This document shows, in pieces, positions 52,936 through 63,534 of a stretch of 64,000 nt of DNA. The notes below the pieces were generated by a model. That model did no database searches. It had not been told where the DNA came from and saw nothing but the letters and a program-made list of their open reading frames with translations. This stretch comes from Alphaproteobacteria bacterium (GTDB lineage: Bacteria > Pseudomonadota > Alphaproteobacteria > Caulobacterales > Caulobacteraceae): contig JAHJOK010000046.1 in assembly GCA_018820205.1 (NCBI GenBank), forward strand, positions 1-64,000. The letters are read 5' to 3'. Position 1 is the stretch's first letter, and each line of letters begins with the position of its first letter. Both the position numbers and the translations under genes were made by a program.

Positions 52936-54327
52936 ATGAGCCCTGTGTCAATTCATCGTCGCGCGGCTCTGGCCGGCATCGGCGGCGGGATGCTTGCGGG
53001 CATGATGCCGGGAACGGCAGACGCTCGCGCCGAAGACTGGGCCGCGCTCGGCGTCGATGTGAAGTCCGAGTTCAAATGGGCGTGGGATCACTATGTCGAA
53101 CGCGCCTGGGGCAAGGACGAGATCAATCCGGTCTCGGGCACGTCCCAGTCCTTCTTAATCGAGGGTCATGACCTGGGCCTGTCGCTGGTCGAGGCGCTGG
53201 ACACGCTGTGGATCATGGAACTGGACGCCGAGTTCCAGGCCGGGGTCGACTGGGTCAAGGCGAACCTCGACTTCGACATCGACGGCGAGGCCCAGGTGTT
53301 CGAGACCAATATCCGTCTGGTCGGCGGCCTGTTGTCGGCCTACCTCGCCTGCGAGGATCCGGCGCTGCTGGCCAAGGCAAGGGACCTGGGCGACCGGCTG
53401 ATGAAGGCGTTCGACGCCTCGCCTCACGGCCTGCCGTATCGCTATGTGAACCTGAGAACGGGCGCGGTGCGCGACCCGGAAACCAACCTGGCCGAGATCG
53501 GCACCTACATCACCGAGTTCGGCGTGCTCAGCCAACTGACGGGCGACCCGAAATACCATCAGGCCGCCAAACGGGCGATGATGCACGCCCTGAACATGCG
53601 CTCGCCGATCGGATTGATGGCGGCCAACATCCATGCCGAGACGGGACAGTTCATCAGCCGGAACGCCTCGATCGACGTCTATGCCGACAGCTTTTACGAA
53701 TATCTGTGGGACGCCTGGGAGCTGTTCGGCGACGCGGAGCTGAAGACCGCCGCACAGGAATGCCTGCAGGCGATGATCGACCATCAGGGCAAGCGCTATG
53801 ACGGCCTGTTGTGGTTCCCGATGGTCGATTTCGAGACCGGCGAAGTGACCAACACCTCACAGACCGTGCTGGGCGCCTATCTCGCCGGCCTGCTGGGCCA
53901 GGCCGGGTTCAAGGCCGAGGGCGACGACTTCCTGGCGACCTACACGACGATGCAGGAGCGCTATCTGATCGTTCCGGAATCGACGGATGTCACGACGGCT
54001 CGCCCGCGCACACTGCGCACCGGCCTGCGTCCCGAGGTCGCCGACGCCGCGCTGAACCTGTGGCAACACGATCGCGACGACCGCTATCGCGCCATCGCCG
54101 CGACCCACTATCGCAACATGAAGGCGAGCTCGAAGGCGGCCTACGGCTACACCTCGCTGACCGACATCTCGACCCGCCCCATGACCCAGGGCGACAACTG
54201 CCCCGGCTACTGGTGGTCCGAGCAGATGAAATACTACTACCTGATGTTCGCCGAGCCGAAGCGGATCGACATCGACCGGCTGGTTCTGAGCACGGAGGCG
54301 AACGTGCTGCGGGGGTTTATCAGCTAG
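52936..54327 (+). CDS. Glycoside hydrolase family 47 alpha-1,2-mannosidase
   Basis: A 463-residue exported GH47 enzyme that trims alpha-1,2-linked mannose. The N-terminus HRRAALAGIGGGMLAGMMPG, ending in ADA, is a twin-arginine-like signal. The catalytic (alpha/alpha)7 barrel shows LIEGHDLGLSLVEALDTLWIM, FETNIRLVGGLLSAYLACED, NLAEIGTYITEFGVLSQLTG, SFYEYLWDAWELFGD and TGLRPEVADAALNLW. Bacterial GH47 enzymes are rare; one from Caulobacter has been studied structurally, which fits the inferred lineage. The ATG at 52936 has a GGAGAG site. It faces the GH92 gene at 57301. Confidence 0.9.
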   Translation: MSPVSIHRRAALAGIGGGMLAGMMPGTADARAEDWAALGVDVKSEFKWAWDHYVERAWGKDEINPVSGTSQSFLIEGHDLGLSLVEALDTLWIMELDAEFQAGVDWVKANLDFDIDGEAQVFETNIRLVGGLLSAYLACEDPALLAKARDLGDRLMKAFDASPHGLPYRYVNLRTGAVRDPETNLAEIGTYITEFGVLSQLTGDPKYHQAAKRAMMHALNMRSPIGLMAANIHAETGQFISRNASIDVYADSFYEYLWDAWELFGDAELKTAAQECLQAMIDHQGKRYDGLLWFPMVDFETGEVTNTSQTVLGAYLAGLLGQAGFKAEGDDFLATYTTMQERYLIVPESTDVTTARPRTLRTGLRPEVADAALNLWQHDRDDRYRAIAATHYRNMKASSKAAYGYTSLTDISTRPMTQGDNCPGYWWSEQMKYYYLMFAEPKRIDIDRLVLSTEANVLRGFIS

Positions 54328-54976
54328 ACGAGGGCGGGTTGCCTTTTAGGCCCTCAACAATGGCGGCCCTCCAGCTTTGATTGTTAATGAGCCGCGAGAT
54401 CGCAAATGGGATGTCATCGCAACCATCCTGTCCGCATGCGATGTCTTTTAGGGTTCGGGCCAGTGGTTCTGGCATCGTCGGGCCCAGAGTGACCTTCTTG
54501 ATCAACGATGGCGGCATCTTAATCGTGTAAGTGTCAGATGATAGAACGTCCCATTCCCACGCTACAACCCGGTATTCCGCTTCCGCTGAGAAAGTATCGC
54601 GCTTGAGAAAGGGAATTGCATCCGTCGGAATTGGCGACAGGTCTCTTATTTCCGTCAGATTTTTGTATTGCACCCACCCGGCGAGTACTGAGGGATCCGC
54701 TTTGGAGACATGGGCAATGAACTCATCCTTGTCGAACTGAACGCACAGACCATGAGAGTGCCCCGCGAACAGCTGCCAGTGGTGCGCTGTTTCCTTACCT
54801 TCAGTCATGCAAAGGGCGTAAACTGAGCCTTCTCCCTTTCGCTTGCCATACTCGGCCATTCCAAAACTGTCGTTTTGGTCGAACCAACGCTCTGGCGACA
54901 TGAGCGAAAGTCGACCATGCCGAACCATATCCAGAAGTGATAGAACGTCAGTATATCTCCTGAGGGACTCGGCCAC
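54320..54976 (-). CDS. DUF2971-like protein of lower GC
   Basis: A 218-residue protein resembling DUF2971. An N-terminal SLLDMVRHGRLSLMSPERWFDQNDSFGM block precedes the diagnostic HHWQLFAGHSHGLCVQFDKDEF, then EAEYRVVAWEW. The function is unknown, although such genes are often found in variable genome islands. The GTG at 54976 follows directly on the GH92 stop (TGAGTG), and the 3' end overlaps the GH47 gene by eight bases. Base composition is visibly closer to 50% GC than its neighbours, suggesting recent acquisition. Confidence 0.68.
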   Translation of the reverse strand: MAESLRRYTDVLSLLDMVRHGRLSLMSPERWFDQNDSFGMAEYGKRKGEGSVYALCMTEGKETAHHWQLFAGHSHGLCVQFDKDEFIAHVSKADPSVLAGWVQYKNLTEIRDLSPIPTDAIPFLKRDTFSAEAEYRVVAWEWDVLSSDTYTIKMPPSLIKKVTLGPTMPEPLARTLKDIACGQDGCDDIPFAISRLINNQSWRAAIVEGLKGNPPSSS

Positions 54977-57301
54977 TCAGTTACCCAGTTTCTGACTCAT
55001 CGAATACGGCCGCGCCGCCTCGCCCGCGCCCCAGGTCCGGTTCGGCACGGCGCCCATGACGAAATGCAATTCGCCGCCAGCGGTGATTTCCTCATGTCCG
55101 ATCCAGGTGCGGTCCAGCGGGCGGCCGTTGAGGGTGACCGACTGGATGTAGCGGTTGGCGTCGGCCAGACCGGCGGTCGAGATCACGAACCGACGCCCAT
55201 TCGGCAGGTTCAGGGTCGTGCGATCCGTGAACGGACGGCCGATCACATACTGGTTCGAGCCCGGCGTGACCGGATAGAAGCCCATCGCCGTGAACATCAG
55301 CCAGGCCGACATCTGGCCCACGTCGTCATTGCCGGCGAGGCCGTCGGGACGCGAGTGGTACTGGCTCTCGACGATCTGTTTCAGCCGCTCCTGCGTGCGC
55401 CAGGGCTGGCCGGCATAGACATAGGCGTAGGCCGAGTGGTGGCTGGGTTCGTTGCCGTGGATGTACTGGCCGATCAGGCCGGCGATGTCCTCGGCGTGGG
55501 AGTAGTCCAGGCCCGTGTTGTCGTAGTCGAACATGGCGTCCAGCTTCGCCACCGTCGCTTCCTCGCCACCCATGACCTCGACCAGGGCGGCCATGTCCTG
55601 GGGCACGAACCACGAATACTGCCAGGCGTTGCCCTCGGTGTAGTCCGAGCCGTAGTTGATCGCGACCGGGTCAAACGGCTCGCGGAAGCTGCCGTCCGCC
55701 TTGCGAGCGCGGACGAACCGGGTCTCCTGATCCCAGGTATTGCGCCAGAAGCCGGCGCGGCGGTCGAACTCGGTCTCGACATCGGTGCGGCCCATCCGCT
55801 CGGCCATGCGGGCGATGGTCCAGTCGTCATAGGCGTATTCGACCGTCTTGGACGCCGCTTCGGGCTCCCGGTCGATCGGGACGTAGCCCAGGTCCATATA
55901 GTCGCCGAGCCCACCGTAGGGCCGATAGGTCGCCGAGGCCGTCATCGCGTCCAGCGCCGCCTCTCCGTCGATGCCGGGGATGCCCTTCAGATACGCGTCG
56001 GCGATCACCGGCACGGCGTGATAGCCGATCATGGTCCAGGTCTCCTGACCGTGGAACGACCAGACCGGCAGGATGCCGTACGGGCTGACCTGTTGCGCCG
56101 CGATCAGCGAGTTGACGATGTCGGCGTTGCGCTCGGCCGGGGCCAGCAGGGTCAGCAGCGGATGCTCGGCCCGGAAGGTGTCCCACAGGCTGAAGGTCGA
56201 GTGGACGGTGAAGTCCGCCTGATGCACCGCATTGTCCGGCCCGCGCCACCGACCGTCGGCGTCGGAGTGGACCGAGGGCGCGATCAGGGCGTGATACAGT
56301 GCCGTATAGAGGGTCGTCCGCATCTCCGGCTCGGCCTCGATGTCGACGACGCCGAGGGCCTCGTTCCAGGCGGCGCGGGTCGTGGCGCGCTGGGCGTCGA
56401 AGTCGAAGCCCTCGCCCTCTGACTCCAAGTTGGCGATGGCGCCGGCCTCGTCGACCGAGGAGATGGCGACCTTGACCAGCAGCGGGCCTGATACTTGACC
56501 GAAGTCGAAGGCGGCTTCGAGGGCGCGGCCCTGGACCTGTTGGCGATCATCGAGCGCCCGGCCCGGCTGACGGAAGCCGTTGTAGGGGACGTCGGTCTCG
56601 CGGTTCTGGATCTCGTGGCCGACGATGGGCTGCGAGAACCGCATGGCGAAATACAGCTGACGCCCCGGCGCCCAGCCGCGCATTTCGCGAAAGCCCGTGA
56701 CGGTTCCGTCAGGATGCAGCCGGATGCGCGACCACAGGACCTTGCCCGGATAGTCGTAGATGGAGTTGCGCAGATCCAGCAGCACCCGCGCCCGCTGCCC
56801 TTCCGCGAATGTGTAGCGATGCAGGCCGGTGCGGACGCCGGTCGTCAGCTCGGCGCGGACGGGGGTGTCGGTCAGCTGGACCGAATAGTAGCCAGGCTCG
56901 GCGGTCTCGGAGGACTTGTCGTACCGCGAACGGTAACCGGAACCCGGCGTGGCGACGTCGCCGACATCCCATTTCACCGCATCGCCCGTCTGGGGCGTGA
57001 TCAGGACGTCGCCGAGGTCCGAGTGGCCGGTGCCCGAGAAATGGGTGTGCGAGAAGCCCATGATGGTCGGGTCGTCGTTGCGATAGCCCGAGGCCCAGTC
57101 ATAGGACTGGCGAAACGCGCGGTAGTCGGTGTCGGGGCTCAGCTGCACCATGCCGAAGGGCGCCACCGCGCCGGGGAAGGTGTGGCCCTTGCCGGCCGTG
57201 CCGATGAAGACATCGACGGCGGCCACCGGATTGGACGTCTGCGCCTGCGCGCCGCCTGTCAAACCTACCGCCATCGCCGCCGCCAGAACCCATGAACGCA
57301 T
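54977..57301 (-). CDS. Glycoside hydrolase family 92 alpha-mannosidase
   Basis: A 774-residue exported GH92 calcium-dependent exo-alpha-mannosidase. The signal peptide (SWVLAAAMAVGLTGGAQA) is followed by VDVFIGTAGKGHTFPGAVAPFGMVQLSPDT and GFSHTHFSGTGHSDLGD in the N-terminal beta domain. The catalytic barrel carries SLWDTFRAEHPLLTLL, EGNAWQYSWFVPQD and the hallmark GNDDVGQMSAW. Length is typical. The ATG at 57301 has a GGGAGG site. With GH47 it could remove mannose from high-mannose N-glycans or yeast mannans, likely of environmental origin. Confidence 0.92.
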   Translation of the reverse strand: MRSWVLAAAMAVGLTGGAQAQTSNPVAAVDVFIGTAGKGHTFPGAVAPFGMVQLSPDTDYRAFRQSYDWASGYRNDDPTIMGFSHTHFSGTGHSDLGDVLITPQTGDAVKWDVGDVATPGSGYRSRYDKSSETAEPGYYSVQLTDTPVRAELTTGVRTGLHRYTFAEGQRARVLLDLRNSIYDYPGKVLWSRIRLHPDGTVTGFREMRGWAPGRQLYFAMRFSQPIVGHEIQNRETDVPYNGFRQPGRALDDRQQVQGRALEAAFDFGQVSGPLLVKVAISSVDEAGAIANLESEGEGFDFDAQRATTRAAWNEALGVVDIEAEPEMRTTLYTALYHALIAPSVHSDADGRWRGPDNAVHQADFTVHSTFSLWDTFRAEHPLLTLLAPAERNADIVNSLIAAQQVSPYGILPVWSFHGQETWTMIGYHAVPVIADAYLKGIPGIDGEAALDAMTASATYRPYGGLGDYMDLGYVPIDREPEAASKTVEYAYDDWTIARMAERMGRTDVETEFDRRAGFWRNTWDQETRFVRARKADGSFREPFDPVAINYGSDYTEGNAWQYSWFVPQDMAALVEVMGGEEATVAKLDAMFDYDNTGLDYSHAEDIAGLIGQYIHGNEPSHHSAYAYVYAGQPWRTQERLKQIVESQYHSRPDGLAGNDDVGQMSAWLMFTAMGFYPVTPGSNQYVIGRPFTDRTTLNLPNGRRFVISTAGLADANRYIQSVTLNGRPLDRTWIGHEEITAGGELHFVMGAVPNRTWGAGEAARPYSMSQKLGN

Positions 57302-57338
57302 CACGCCGCCTCCCTGTCGCGAGACGCTTATCGAACGC

Positions 57339-58871
57339 CTAGGTCCCGGACGGCAACAGGCTTTCGGCGAAACGACGATAGCGGCCGGCCCGGACGCCCT
57401 CGGTGGCCCGGGCGATGTCGGGCGCGAAATAGTGGTCGCTGTCATAGGCGGCGACGCCTGCGCGCACGATGGACCAGACCTGTTCCAGTTCGGGCGAACT
57501 GGTCAGGGGCCGGTGGAAGTCGATGCCCTGCGCGGCGGCCAGAAGTTCGATGCCGACGACCGTCGCGGTGTTCTCGGCCATCTCCAGCAGACGGCGCGCG
57601 CCATGGGTGGCCATGGAGACGTGGTCCTCCTGATTGGCCGAGGTCGGGACCGTGTCGACGCTGCACGGATGGCTCAGCATCCGGTTCTCGGCGACCAAGG
57701 CGGCGGCGGTCACCTGGGCGATCATGAAGCCGGAGTTCAGCCCGCTCTCGCGCACCAGAAAGGCAGGCAGTTCACTCATCTTGGGATCGACCAAGATGGC
57801 GGTGCGGCGCTCCGAGATATTGCCGATCTCGCAGAGGACCATCGCCAGCTGGTCGGCGGCGAATGCGACCGGTTCAGCATGGAAGTTTCCACCGGAAATC
57901 ACGTCTCCATCGTCAAGCAGAACGAGCGGATTGTCGGTCACGGCGTTGGCCTCGCGCTCCAGCGTCGCGGCGGCGTTGCGCATAACATCCAGCACGGCGC
58001 CCATGACCTGGGGCTGACAGCGCAGGGAGTAGGGGTCCTGGACCTTCGCATCCCCTTCGCGGTGGCTGTCGCGGATGGCGCTGCCGGTCATCAGGGCACG
58101 CAGGGCGGCGGCGACATCGATCTGGCCGGGCTGGTTGCGCAGGGCGTGGATGCGCGGATCGAACGGGGCGTCCGAGCCCTTCAGCGCATCGACCGACAGG
58201 GCGCCGGCGGCGATCCCGGCGGCGAAGGCGGCCTCGGTGGCGAACAGGCCGGCGAGCGCCAGCGCGGTCGAACACTGGGTGCCGTTCAGCAGGGCGAGGC
58301 CTTCCTTGGGGCCCAGCGTCAGGGCGGTCAGACCGGCGCGCGACAGGGCGGTCTCGGCGTCCAGCGTCTGGCCGTCGTGGCGCGCCTCGCCGACGCCGAT
58401 CAGGACGCAGGACATGTGGGCCAGCGGGGCAAGGTCGCCCGAGGCGCCGACCGAACCCTTGGACGGGATGCACGGCAGGACGTCGGCGTTCACCAGGGCG
58501 ATCAGCGCCTGCATCGTCTCGCGACGGATCCCAGAGGCGCCCTTCGACAGGCTGGCGATCTTGAGGACCAGGATCAGGCGGACGACCGCATCATCCAGCA
58601 GCGGACCGACGCCGCAGGCATGGCTGAGGACCAGGTTCTTCTGCAGGGTCTCCAGATCGCCGGGCGCGATGGAGGTGCTGGCCAGCAGGCCGAAGCCCGT
58701 GTTGATTCCATAGACCGTGCGGCCCTCGGCGATGATGGCGGCGACGGTGGCGGCGGACCTGTCGACATCGGCCCAGGCGGCGGGGGCCAGTTCGACGGTG
58801 ACGGGTCCACCCAGAACGTCCCGAAGTTGGGCGAGGGCGAGGGGTGCGACGCCGAGTGTCAGGGTGGTCAT
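57339..58871 (-). CDS. hutH: Histidine ammonia-lyase
   Basis: A 510-residue lyase that converts L-histidine to urocanate and ammonia, the first step of histidine use. The MIO cofactor triad A143-S144-G145 lies in [13 protein letters not shown]. Other family blocks are [26 protein letters not shown] and [17 protein letters not shown]. Length is normal. The ATG at 58871 lies two bases after the hutU stop, so hutG-hutU-hutH form one minus-strand operon, with hutH last. Confidence 0.96.
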   Translation of the reverse strand: MTTLTLGVAPLALAQLRDVLGGPVTVELAPAAWADVDRSAATVAAIIAEGRTVYGINTGFGLLASTSIAPGDLETLQKNLVLSHACGVGPLLDDAVVRLILVLKIASLSKGASGIRRETMQALIALVNADVLPCIPSKGSVGASGDLAPLAHMSCVLIGVGEARHDGQTLDAETALSRAGLTALTLGPKEGLALLNGTQCSTALALAGLFATEAAFAAGIAAGALSVDALKGSDAPFDPRIHALRNQPGQIDVAAALRALMTGSAIRDSHREGDAKVQDPYSLRCQPQVMGAVLDVMRNAAATLEREANAVTDNPLVLLDDGDVISGGNFHAEPVAFAADQLAMVLCEIGNISERRTAILVDPKMSELPAFLVRESGLNSGFMIAQVTAAALVAENRMLSHPCSVDTVPTSANQEDHVSMATHGARRLLEMAENTATVVGIELLAAAQGIDFHRPLTSSPELEQVWSIVRAGVAAYDSDHYFAPDIARATEGVRAGRYRRFAESLLPSGT

Positions 58872-58873
58872 TG

Positions 58874-60538
58874 TCAGGCCCTCAGGCTCGGCAGGTTCAG
58901 GCCGTGTTCGCGCGAGGCGGCGCGGGCGATGTCGTAGCCGGCGTCGGCGTGGCGCATGACGCCGGTGGCCGGGTCGTTCCAAAGGACGCGCTCCAGACGT
59001 CTGGCCGCCTCGGGCGTGCCGTCGGCGACGATGACGACGCCCGAGTGCTGCGAATAGCCCATGCCGACGCCGCCGCCGTGGTGCAGCGAGACCCAGCTTG
59101 CCCCCGAGGCCGTGTTCAGCAACGCGTTCAGCAGGGGCCAGTCGGACACGGCGTCGGAGCCGTCCATCATGGCCTCGGTCTCGCGGTTCGGGCTGGCGAC
59201 CGAGCCTGAGTCCAGATGGTCGCGGCCGATGACGATGGGCCCCGAGAGTTCGCCGTTGGCGACCATCTCGTTGAACATCAGACCGGCGCGGTGACGGTCG
59301 CCCAGACCGATCCAGCAGATGCGCGCCGGCAGGCCCTGAAAGGCGATCCGCTCGCCCGCCATGTCCAGCCACCGGTGCAGGCCGGCGTTGTCCGGAAACA
59401 GCGTCTTCATCGCCGCGTCGGTCTTCTTGATATCCTCCGGATCGCCGGTCAGGGCGGCCCAGCGGAACGGGCCGACGCCCCGGCAGAACAGCGGGCGGAT
59501 ATAGGCGGGGACGAAGCCGGGGAAGTCGAAGGCGTTGGCCACCCCTTGGTCGAAGGCGACCTGGCGGATGTTGTTGCCATAGTCGGTGACGGGGACGCCC
59601 GTCGCCTGGAAGTCGAGCATGGCCTGGACGTGGAGGGCGCACGACGCCCTGGCGGCGGCCTCGACGGCGGCGGAATCGGAGACGCGCCTGTCCTCCCATT
59701 CCGCGACGGTCCAGCCGAGCGGCAGGTAGCCGTTGATCAGGTCGTGGGCGCTGGTCTGGTCGGTGACGAGGTCGGGTCGGACGCCGCGTCGTACCATCTC
59801 AGGCAGGACCTCGGCGGCGTTGCCGAGCAGGCCGACGGAGATCGGCTTGCCGGTGCGCCCGGCCTCTTCGATCAGGGCGAGGGCCTCGTCGAGCGTCTCG
59901 GCCATGACGTCGAGATAGCGGGTGCGCAGACGCATCTCGATCCGGCTGCGCTGGCATTCGACGGCGAGGCACGACGCGCCCGCCATGGTCGCGGCCAGGG
60001 TCTGGGCGCCGCCCATGCCGCCGAGGCCGGCTGTCAGGATCCATTTGCCCGACCAGTCGCCGCCGTGATGCTGGCGGCCGGCCTCCATGAAGGTCTCGTA
60101 GGTGCCCTGAACGATGCCCTGCGTACCGATGTAGATCCACGACCCGGCCGTCATCTGGCCGTACATCATCAGACCCTTGCGATCGAGCTTGTTGAAATGC
60201 TCCCAGGTCGCCCATTTGGGCACGAGGTTGGAGTTGGCGATCAGGACGCGCGGCGCGTCCTCATGCGTGCGGAAAACGCCGACCGGCTTTCCCGACTGGA
60301 CCAGCAGCGTTTCGTCGGGAGCGAGGGCGCGCAGGCTCTCGACGATGCGGTCGAAACTGGCCCAGTCGCGGGCCGCCTTGCCGATGCCGCCGTAGACGAC
60401 GAGGTCCTCGGGACGCTCGGCCACCTCGGGGTCGAGGTTGTTCATCAGCATCCGCAGGGCCGCCTCGGCGGCCCAGGTCCTGGCCGTCATCTCGGGGCCG
60501 CGCGGGCTACGGACGACGCGGGCGTTGGATCGGGTCAT
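58874..60538 (-). CDS. hutU: Urocanate hydratase
   Basis: A 554-residue NAD+-containing enzyme that hydrates urocanate to 4-imidazolone-5-propionate. Diagnostic segments are [27 protein letters not shown] near the N-terminus, [18 protein letters not shown] (NAD+ binding), [17 protein letters not shown] and the C-terminal [23 protein letters not shown]. Length is normal. The gene begins one base after the hutG stop. Confidence 0.96.
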   Translation of the reverse strand: MTRSNARVVRSPRGPEMTARTWAAEAALRMLMNNLDPEVAERPEDLVVYGGIGKAARDWASFDRIVESLRALAPDETLLVQSGKPVGVFRTHEDAPRVLIANSNLVPKWATWEHFNKLDRKGLMMYGQMTAGSWIYIGTQGIVQGTYETFMEAGRQHHGGDWSGKWILTAGLGGMGGAQTLAATMAGASCLAVECQRSRIEMRLRTRYLDVMAETLDEALALIEEAGRTGKPISVGLLGNAAEVLPEMVRRGVRPDLVTDQTSAHDLINGYLPLGWTVAEWEDRRVSDSAAVEAAARASCALHVQAMLDFQATGVPVTDYGNNIRQVAFDQGVANAFDFPGFVPAYIRPLFCRGVGPFRWAALTGDPEDIKKTDAAMKTLFPDNAGLHRWLDMAGERIAFQGLPARICWIGLGDRHRAGLMFNEMVANGELSGPIVIGRDHLDSGSVASPNRETEAMMDGSDAVSDWPLLNALLNTASGASWVSLHHGGGVGMGYSQHSGVVIVADGTPEAARRLERVLWNDPATGVMRHADAGYDIARAASREHGLNLPSLRA

Positions 60539-60539
60539 G

Positions 60540-61358
60540 TCAGGCTTTCCGGGCGAAGTCGGCGCAGGCGGTCAGGATGGCGCGGAGATGCTCGCGCATT
60601 GGTTCGGCGCGGTCAGGGTCATAGGGCGAGGGCCAACTTGCTTCGTCCAACGCGCCCTCCGGATCGAGCATGTAGCCGCGGTCGGCCAGCTCCATCTGGA
60701 TGGCGTGTATCCCGGCTCCGGGCTGCCCGTAGTGCCGGGTGGTCCAGCCGCCCTTGAAGCGGCCGTTCAGCACGTGGGTCCAGCCGGTGACGGCGCAGGC
60801 GGCCTCGACCGCGCGGCTCAGTTCGGGGGCGCAGGTGACGCCGCCGTTGTCGCCGATGTTGAACAGGGGCAACTCGCCCTCGAACAGGCGCGGCACGACC
60901 GAGCGGATCGAATGAGCATCGTACAGCACGACCGGGCCGCTCGCTCGCAGCCGCCCGATCTGGGCCGTCACAGCCGCGTGGTACGGATCGAAGAAGGTGG
61001 CGCGGCGCTCGGCGATCTCGGCCTCGGTCGGCTCCTGGCCGGGTTGATAGAGCGGCTCGCCGTCGAAGGTCTCGACCGGGCACAGGCCCGTGGTGGTCAT
61101 GCCGGGATAGAGGGAGACGCCGGACGGGTCGCGGTTGACGTCGATGACGCTGCGGCTGATGGCGGTGCGGACGGTGGTGGCGCCCAGATCGGCGGCGAAA
61201 TCATACAACCGGTCCACCCACCAGTCGGCGTCCTTCCTGGCCAGCCAGGGCGACACCATCCGGGCCTCGATGTCGGCGGGGATGTCGGTCCCGGTGTGGG
61301 GAAAGGCGACGATCAGGGGCGCGTCGCCCTCGTGGACGGTCAGCCAGTCTGTGCTCAT
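60540..61358 (-). CDS. hutG: N-formylglutamate deformylase
   Basis: A 272-residue zinc hydrolase that splits N-formylglutamate into glutamate and formate, the last step of the HutF/HutG branch. Motifs are [51 protein letters not shown] and the C-terminal [13 protein letters not shown]. The ATG at 61358 (AGGGAGG site) is chosen over an in-frame TTG at 61376 lying in the promoter region. It is the first gene of the minus-strand hut operon, divergent from hutF. Confidence 0.93.
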   Translation of the reverse strand: MSTDWLTVHEGDAPLIVAFPHTGTDIPADIEARMVSPWLARKDADWWVDRLYDFAADLGATTVRTAISRSVIDVNRDPSGVSLYPGMTTTGLCPVETFDGEPLYQPGQEPTEAEIAERRATFFDPYHAAVTAQIGRLRASGPVVLYDAHSIRSVVPRLFEGELPLFNIGDNGGVTCAPELSRAVEAACAVTGWTHVLNGRFKGGWTTRHYGQPGAGIHAIQMELADRGYMLDPEGALDEASWPSPYDPDRAEPMREHLRAILTACADFARKA

Positions 61359-61391
61359 CTCGGCCTCCCTCGCCAAACGTGTGATGCGTGG

Positions 61392-61405
61392 TATGTCTAG
61401 ACATA
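61392..61405. promoter_or_regulatory. Predicted HutC operator between hutG and hutF
   Basis: TATGTCTAGACATA is a perfect 14-base palindrome. Its core GTCTAGAC matches the GntR/HutC consensus GTMTAKAC. It lies 34 bases from the hutG ATG and 28 bases from the hutF GTG, so one repressor bound here could block both divergent operons. The hutC gene is three kilobases or less away. Confidence 0.75.
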
Positions 61406-61432
61406 TTGGTCGCAGCCAGCCGGGAATGTCCA

Positions 61433-62812
61433 GTGTCGCAATCGTCGTCCGAAGGTCGCAGCCTGTGGTTCGAACAGGCGCTCATGCCCGAGGGCTGGGC
61501 GCGCGACGTGCGGGTCACGGTCGCCGACGGGGTGATCATCGGCGTCGAGACCGGCGTCGCGCGGGCGGCGGATGATGAAGCGGGGGGCGTCGCCCTGCCC
61601 GGGATGGCCAATGTCCACAGCCACGCCTTCCAGCGCGCCATGGCGGGCCTGACCGAGGCGCGCGGGCCGGGTGGTGATGCGGGCGACAATTTCTGGACCT
61701 GGCGGCAGCTGATGTACCGCTTCCTCGACCGGGGCGGGCCGGAAGAGATCGAGGCGATCACGGCCCTGGCCTTCTGCGACATGCTGGAGGGCGGGTTCAC
61801 GCGGGTGGCGGAGTTCCACTATCTGCACAACGACCCGATGGGTGGTTCCTACGCCGATCCGGCGGAGCTGACCGGGCGGATCGTGGCGGCGGCCGAGACG
61901 ACGGGCATCGCCCTGACCCTGCTGCCGGTCTTCTACGCCCATTCGACGTTTGGAGGGTCCGCGCCGAACCAGGGCCAGCGGCGGTTCATCACCGACGTGG
62001 ACGGGTTCGCCGATCTGGTCGCGCGCGGCCGCACGCTGGCCGCGACCCTGCCGGATGCGGTCGTCGGCGTCGCGCCTCACAGTTTGCGCGCCGTGACGCC
62101 GGAGGAACTGGCGGCGATGCCGGGTCTGGCCGGGGACGGGCCGATTCACATCCACGTCGCCGAACAGACGAAGGAGGTCGACGACTGCCTGGCCTGGTCC
62201 GGCGCGCGGCCGGTCGAATGGCTGCTGGCCAATGCGCCGGTCGATCCGCGCTGGTGCCTGATCCACTCGACCCATGTGAGCGAGCCGGAATGGCGTGGCG
62301 TCGCGAAGGCGGGCGCCGTCGTCGGCCTGTGTCCCCTGACCGAAGCCAATCTGGGCGACGGCATCTTCCCGGCGCGGGACTTCGTCGAAGGCGGCGGGCG
62401 GTTCGGGATCGGCACGGATTCCAACATCCAGATCGGCGTCGCCGACGAACTGAGGATGCTGGAATATTCGCAACGTCTGGCGTTGCGGGCGCGGGGCGTG
62501 ATGGCGGACGCGGAGCGGTCGACGGGGCGGGCCCTGTTCGATCGGGCGCTGGCTGGCGGACGTCAGGCGACGGGCGCGGAGGGCGGCATCGCGGTCGGCA
62601 TGGCGGCGGACATCGTCGGGCTGGACGCGGGCGCCGTCGGCTTCGCCGGGCGTCGGGACGATGCGGTTCTGGACAGCTGGATCTTCGGCGGCGAGCGGGC
62701 CATCCGGTCGGTTTGGCGGCGCGGCCGGAAGGTCGTCGTCGAGGGGCGTCACGTGGCCCGCGACGGCATCGAGGCGCGTTATCGCAAGGCGCTGTCGGTG
62801 GTCCTGGGATGA
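61433..62812 (+). CDS. hutF: Formimidoylglutamate deiminase
   Basis: A 459-residue amidohydrolase that converts N-formimidoylglutamate to N-formylglutamate and ammonia, feeding HutG. Metal ligands lie in NVHSHAFQRAMAG, HIHVAEQTKEV and FGIGTDSNIQ; HSTHVSEPEW is also typical. The GTG at 61433 is preferred because conserved sequence begins at about SLWFEQALMPEG and upstream starts would overlap the operator; its ribosome-binding site is weak. The stop overlaps the hutC ATG (ATGA). Confidence 0.93.
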   Translation: MSQSSSEGRSLWFEQALMPEGWARDVRVTVADGVIIGVETGVARAADDEAGGVALPGMANVHSHAFQRAMAGLTEARGPGGDAGDNFWTWRQLMYRFLDRGGPEEIEAITALAFCDMLEGGFTRVAEFHYLHNDPMGGSYADPAELTGRIVAAAETTGIALTLLPVFYAHSTFGGSAPNQGQRRFITDVDGFADLVARGRTLAATLPDAVVGVAPHSLRAVTPEELAAMPGLAGDGPIHIHVAEQTKEVDDCLAWSGARPVEWLLANAPVDPRWCLIHSTHVSEPEWRGVAKAGAVVGLCPLTEANLGDGIFPARDFVEGGGRFGIGTDSNIQIGVADELRMLEYSQRLALRARGVMADAERSTGRALFDRALAGGRQATGAEGGIAVGMAADIVGLDAGAVGFAGRRDDAVLDSWIFGGERAIRSVWRRGRKVVVEGRHVARDGIEARYRKALSVVLG

Positions 62813-63534
62813 GCGAGACCGCCACCCTGCATCGGCGGATCTATGACGATCTGGAAGGTCGGATCCTGTCCGGCGACTGGGCGCCCGGGGCGCGTATCCC
62901 GTTCGAGCACGAGTTGACCGAACGCTACGGCTGCTCGCGGATGACGGTGAACAAGGCCATCTCCGAACTAGCCACGCGGGGTCTGGTGACGCGTCGGCGG
63001 CGGGCGGGGACGTTCGTGGCCCAGCCGCGCGTCCACTCCGCCATGCTGGCCATCCCCGACCTGCGCGCCGAGGCGACGGCGCGGGGGCTGGAGTACGAGT
63101 ACCGGTTGTTGGCGCGGCGCGAGCGCGGTCCGACCGACGAGGAGCGCGAACTCGCTGGGACCGGCCTGCTGCTGGAGCTGGATGGGTTGCATTCGGGCGA
63201 CGGGACGGCGCTGGCATTGGAGCGGCGATTGATCGCGCTTGCGGCCGCGCCCGAGGCGATGACGGTCGATTTCCGCAAGGTCCCGCCCGGCAGCTGGTTG
63301 CTGGATTTCGAACCATGGACCGAGGCCGAGCATCGCATCTCGGCCGTGTCCGCGAGCGCGCGCGAAGCGCGTCTGCTGGGGCTGAAGGCGGGCGCGGCCT
63401 GTCTGTGCGTCGAACGGCGCACCTGGCGGGACGGGCAGGGAGTGACCCGGGTCTGGCAGACCTTCCCCGGCGACCGCTATGATCTGGTCGCGCGGTTCTC
63501 GCCCGGCCGCGAGATGCGCGGAGACCGGGGATGA
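62809..63534 (+). CDS. hutC: GntR/HutC-family histidine-utilisation repressor
   Basis: A 241-residue repressor. The winged helix-turn-helix (about 5-72; [25 protein letters not shown]) is followed by a UTRA ligand-binding domain (about 90-235; [60 protein letters not shown]). HutC proteins are released from DNA by urocanate. It lies between hutF and hutI with four-base overlaps on both sides and probably acts at the palindrome at 61392, also repressing its own operon. Confidence 0.92.
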   Translation: MSETATLHRRIYDDLEGRILSGDWAPGARIPFEHELTERYGCSRMTVNKAISELATRGLVTRRRRAGTFVAQPRVHSAMLAIPDLRAEATARGLEYEYRLLARRERGPTDEERELAGTGLLLELDGLHSGDGTALALERRLIALAAAPEAMTVDFRKVPPGSWLLDFEPWTEAEHRISAVSASAREARLLGLKAGAACLCVERRTWRDGQGVTRVWQTFPGDRYDLVARFSPGREMRGDRG

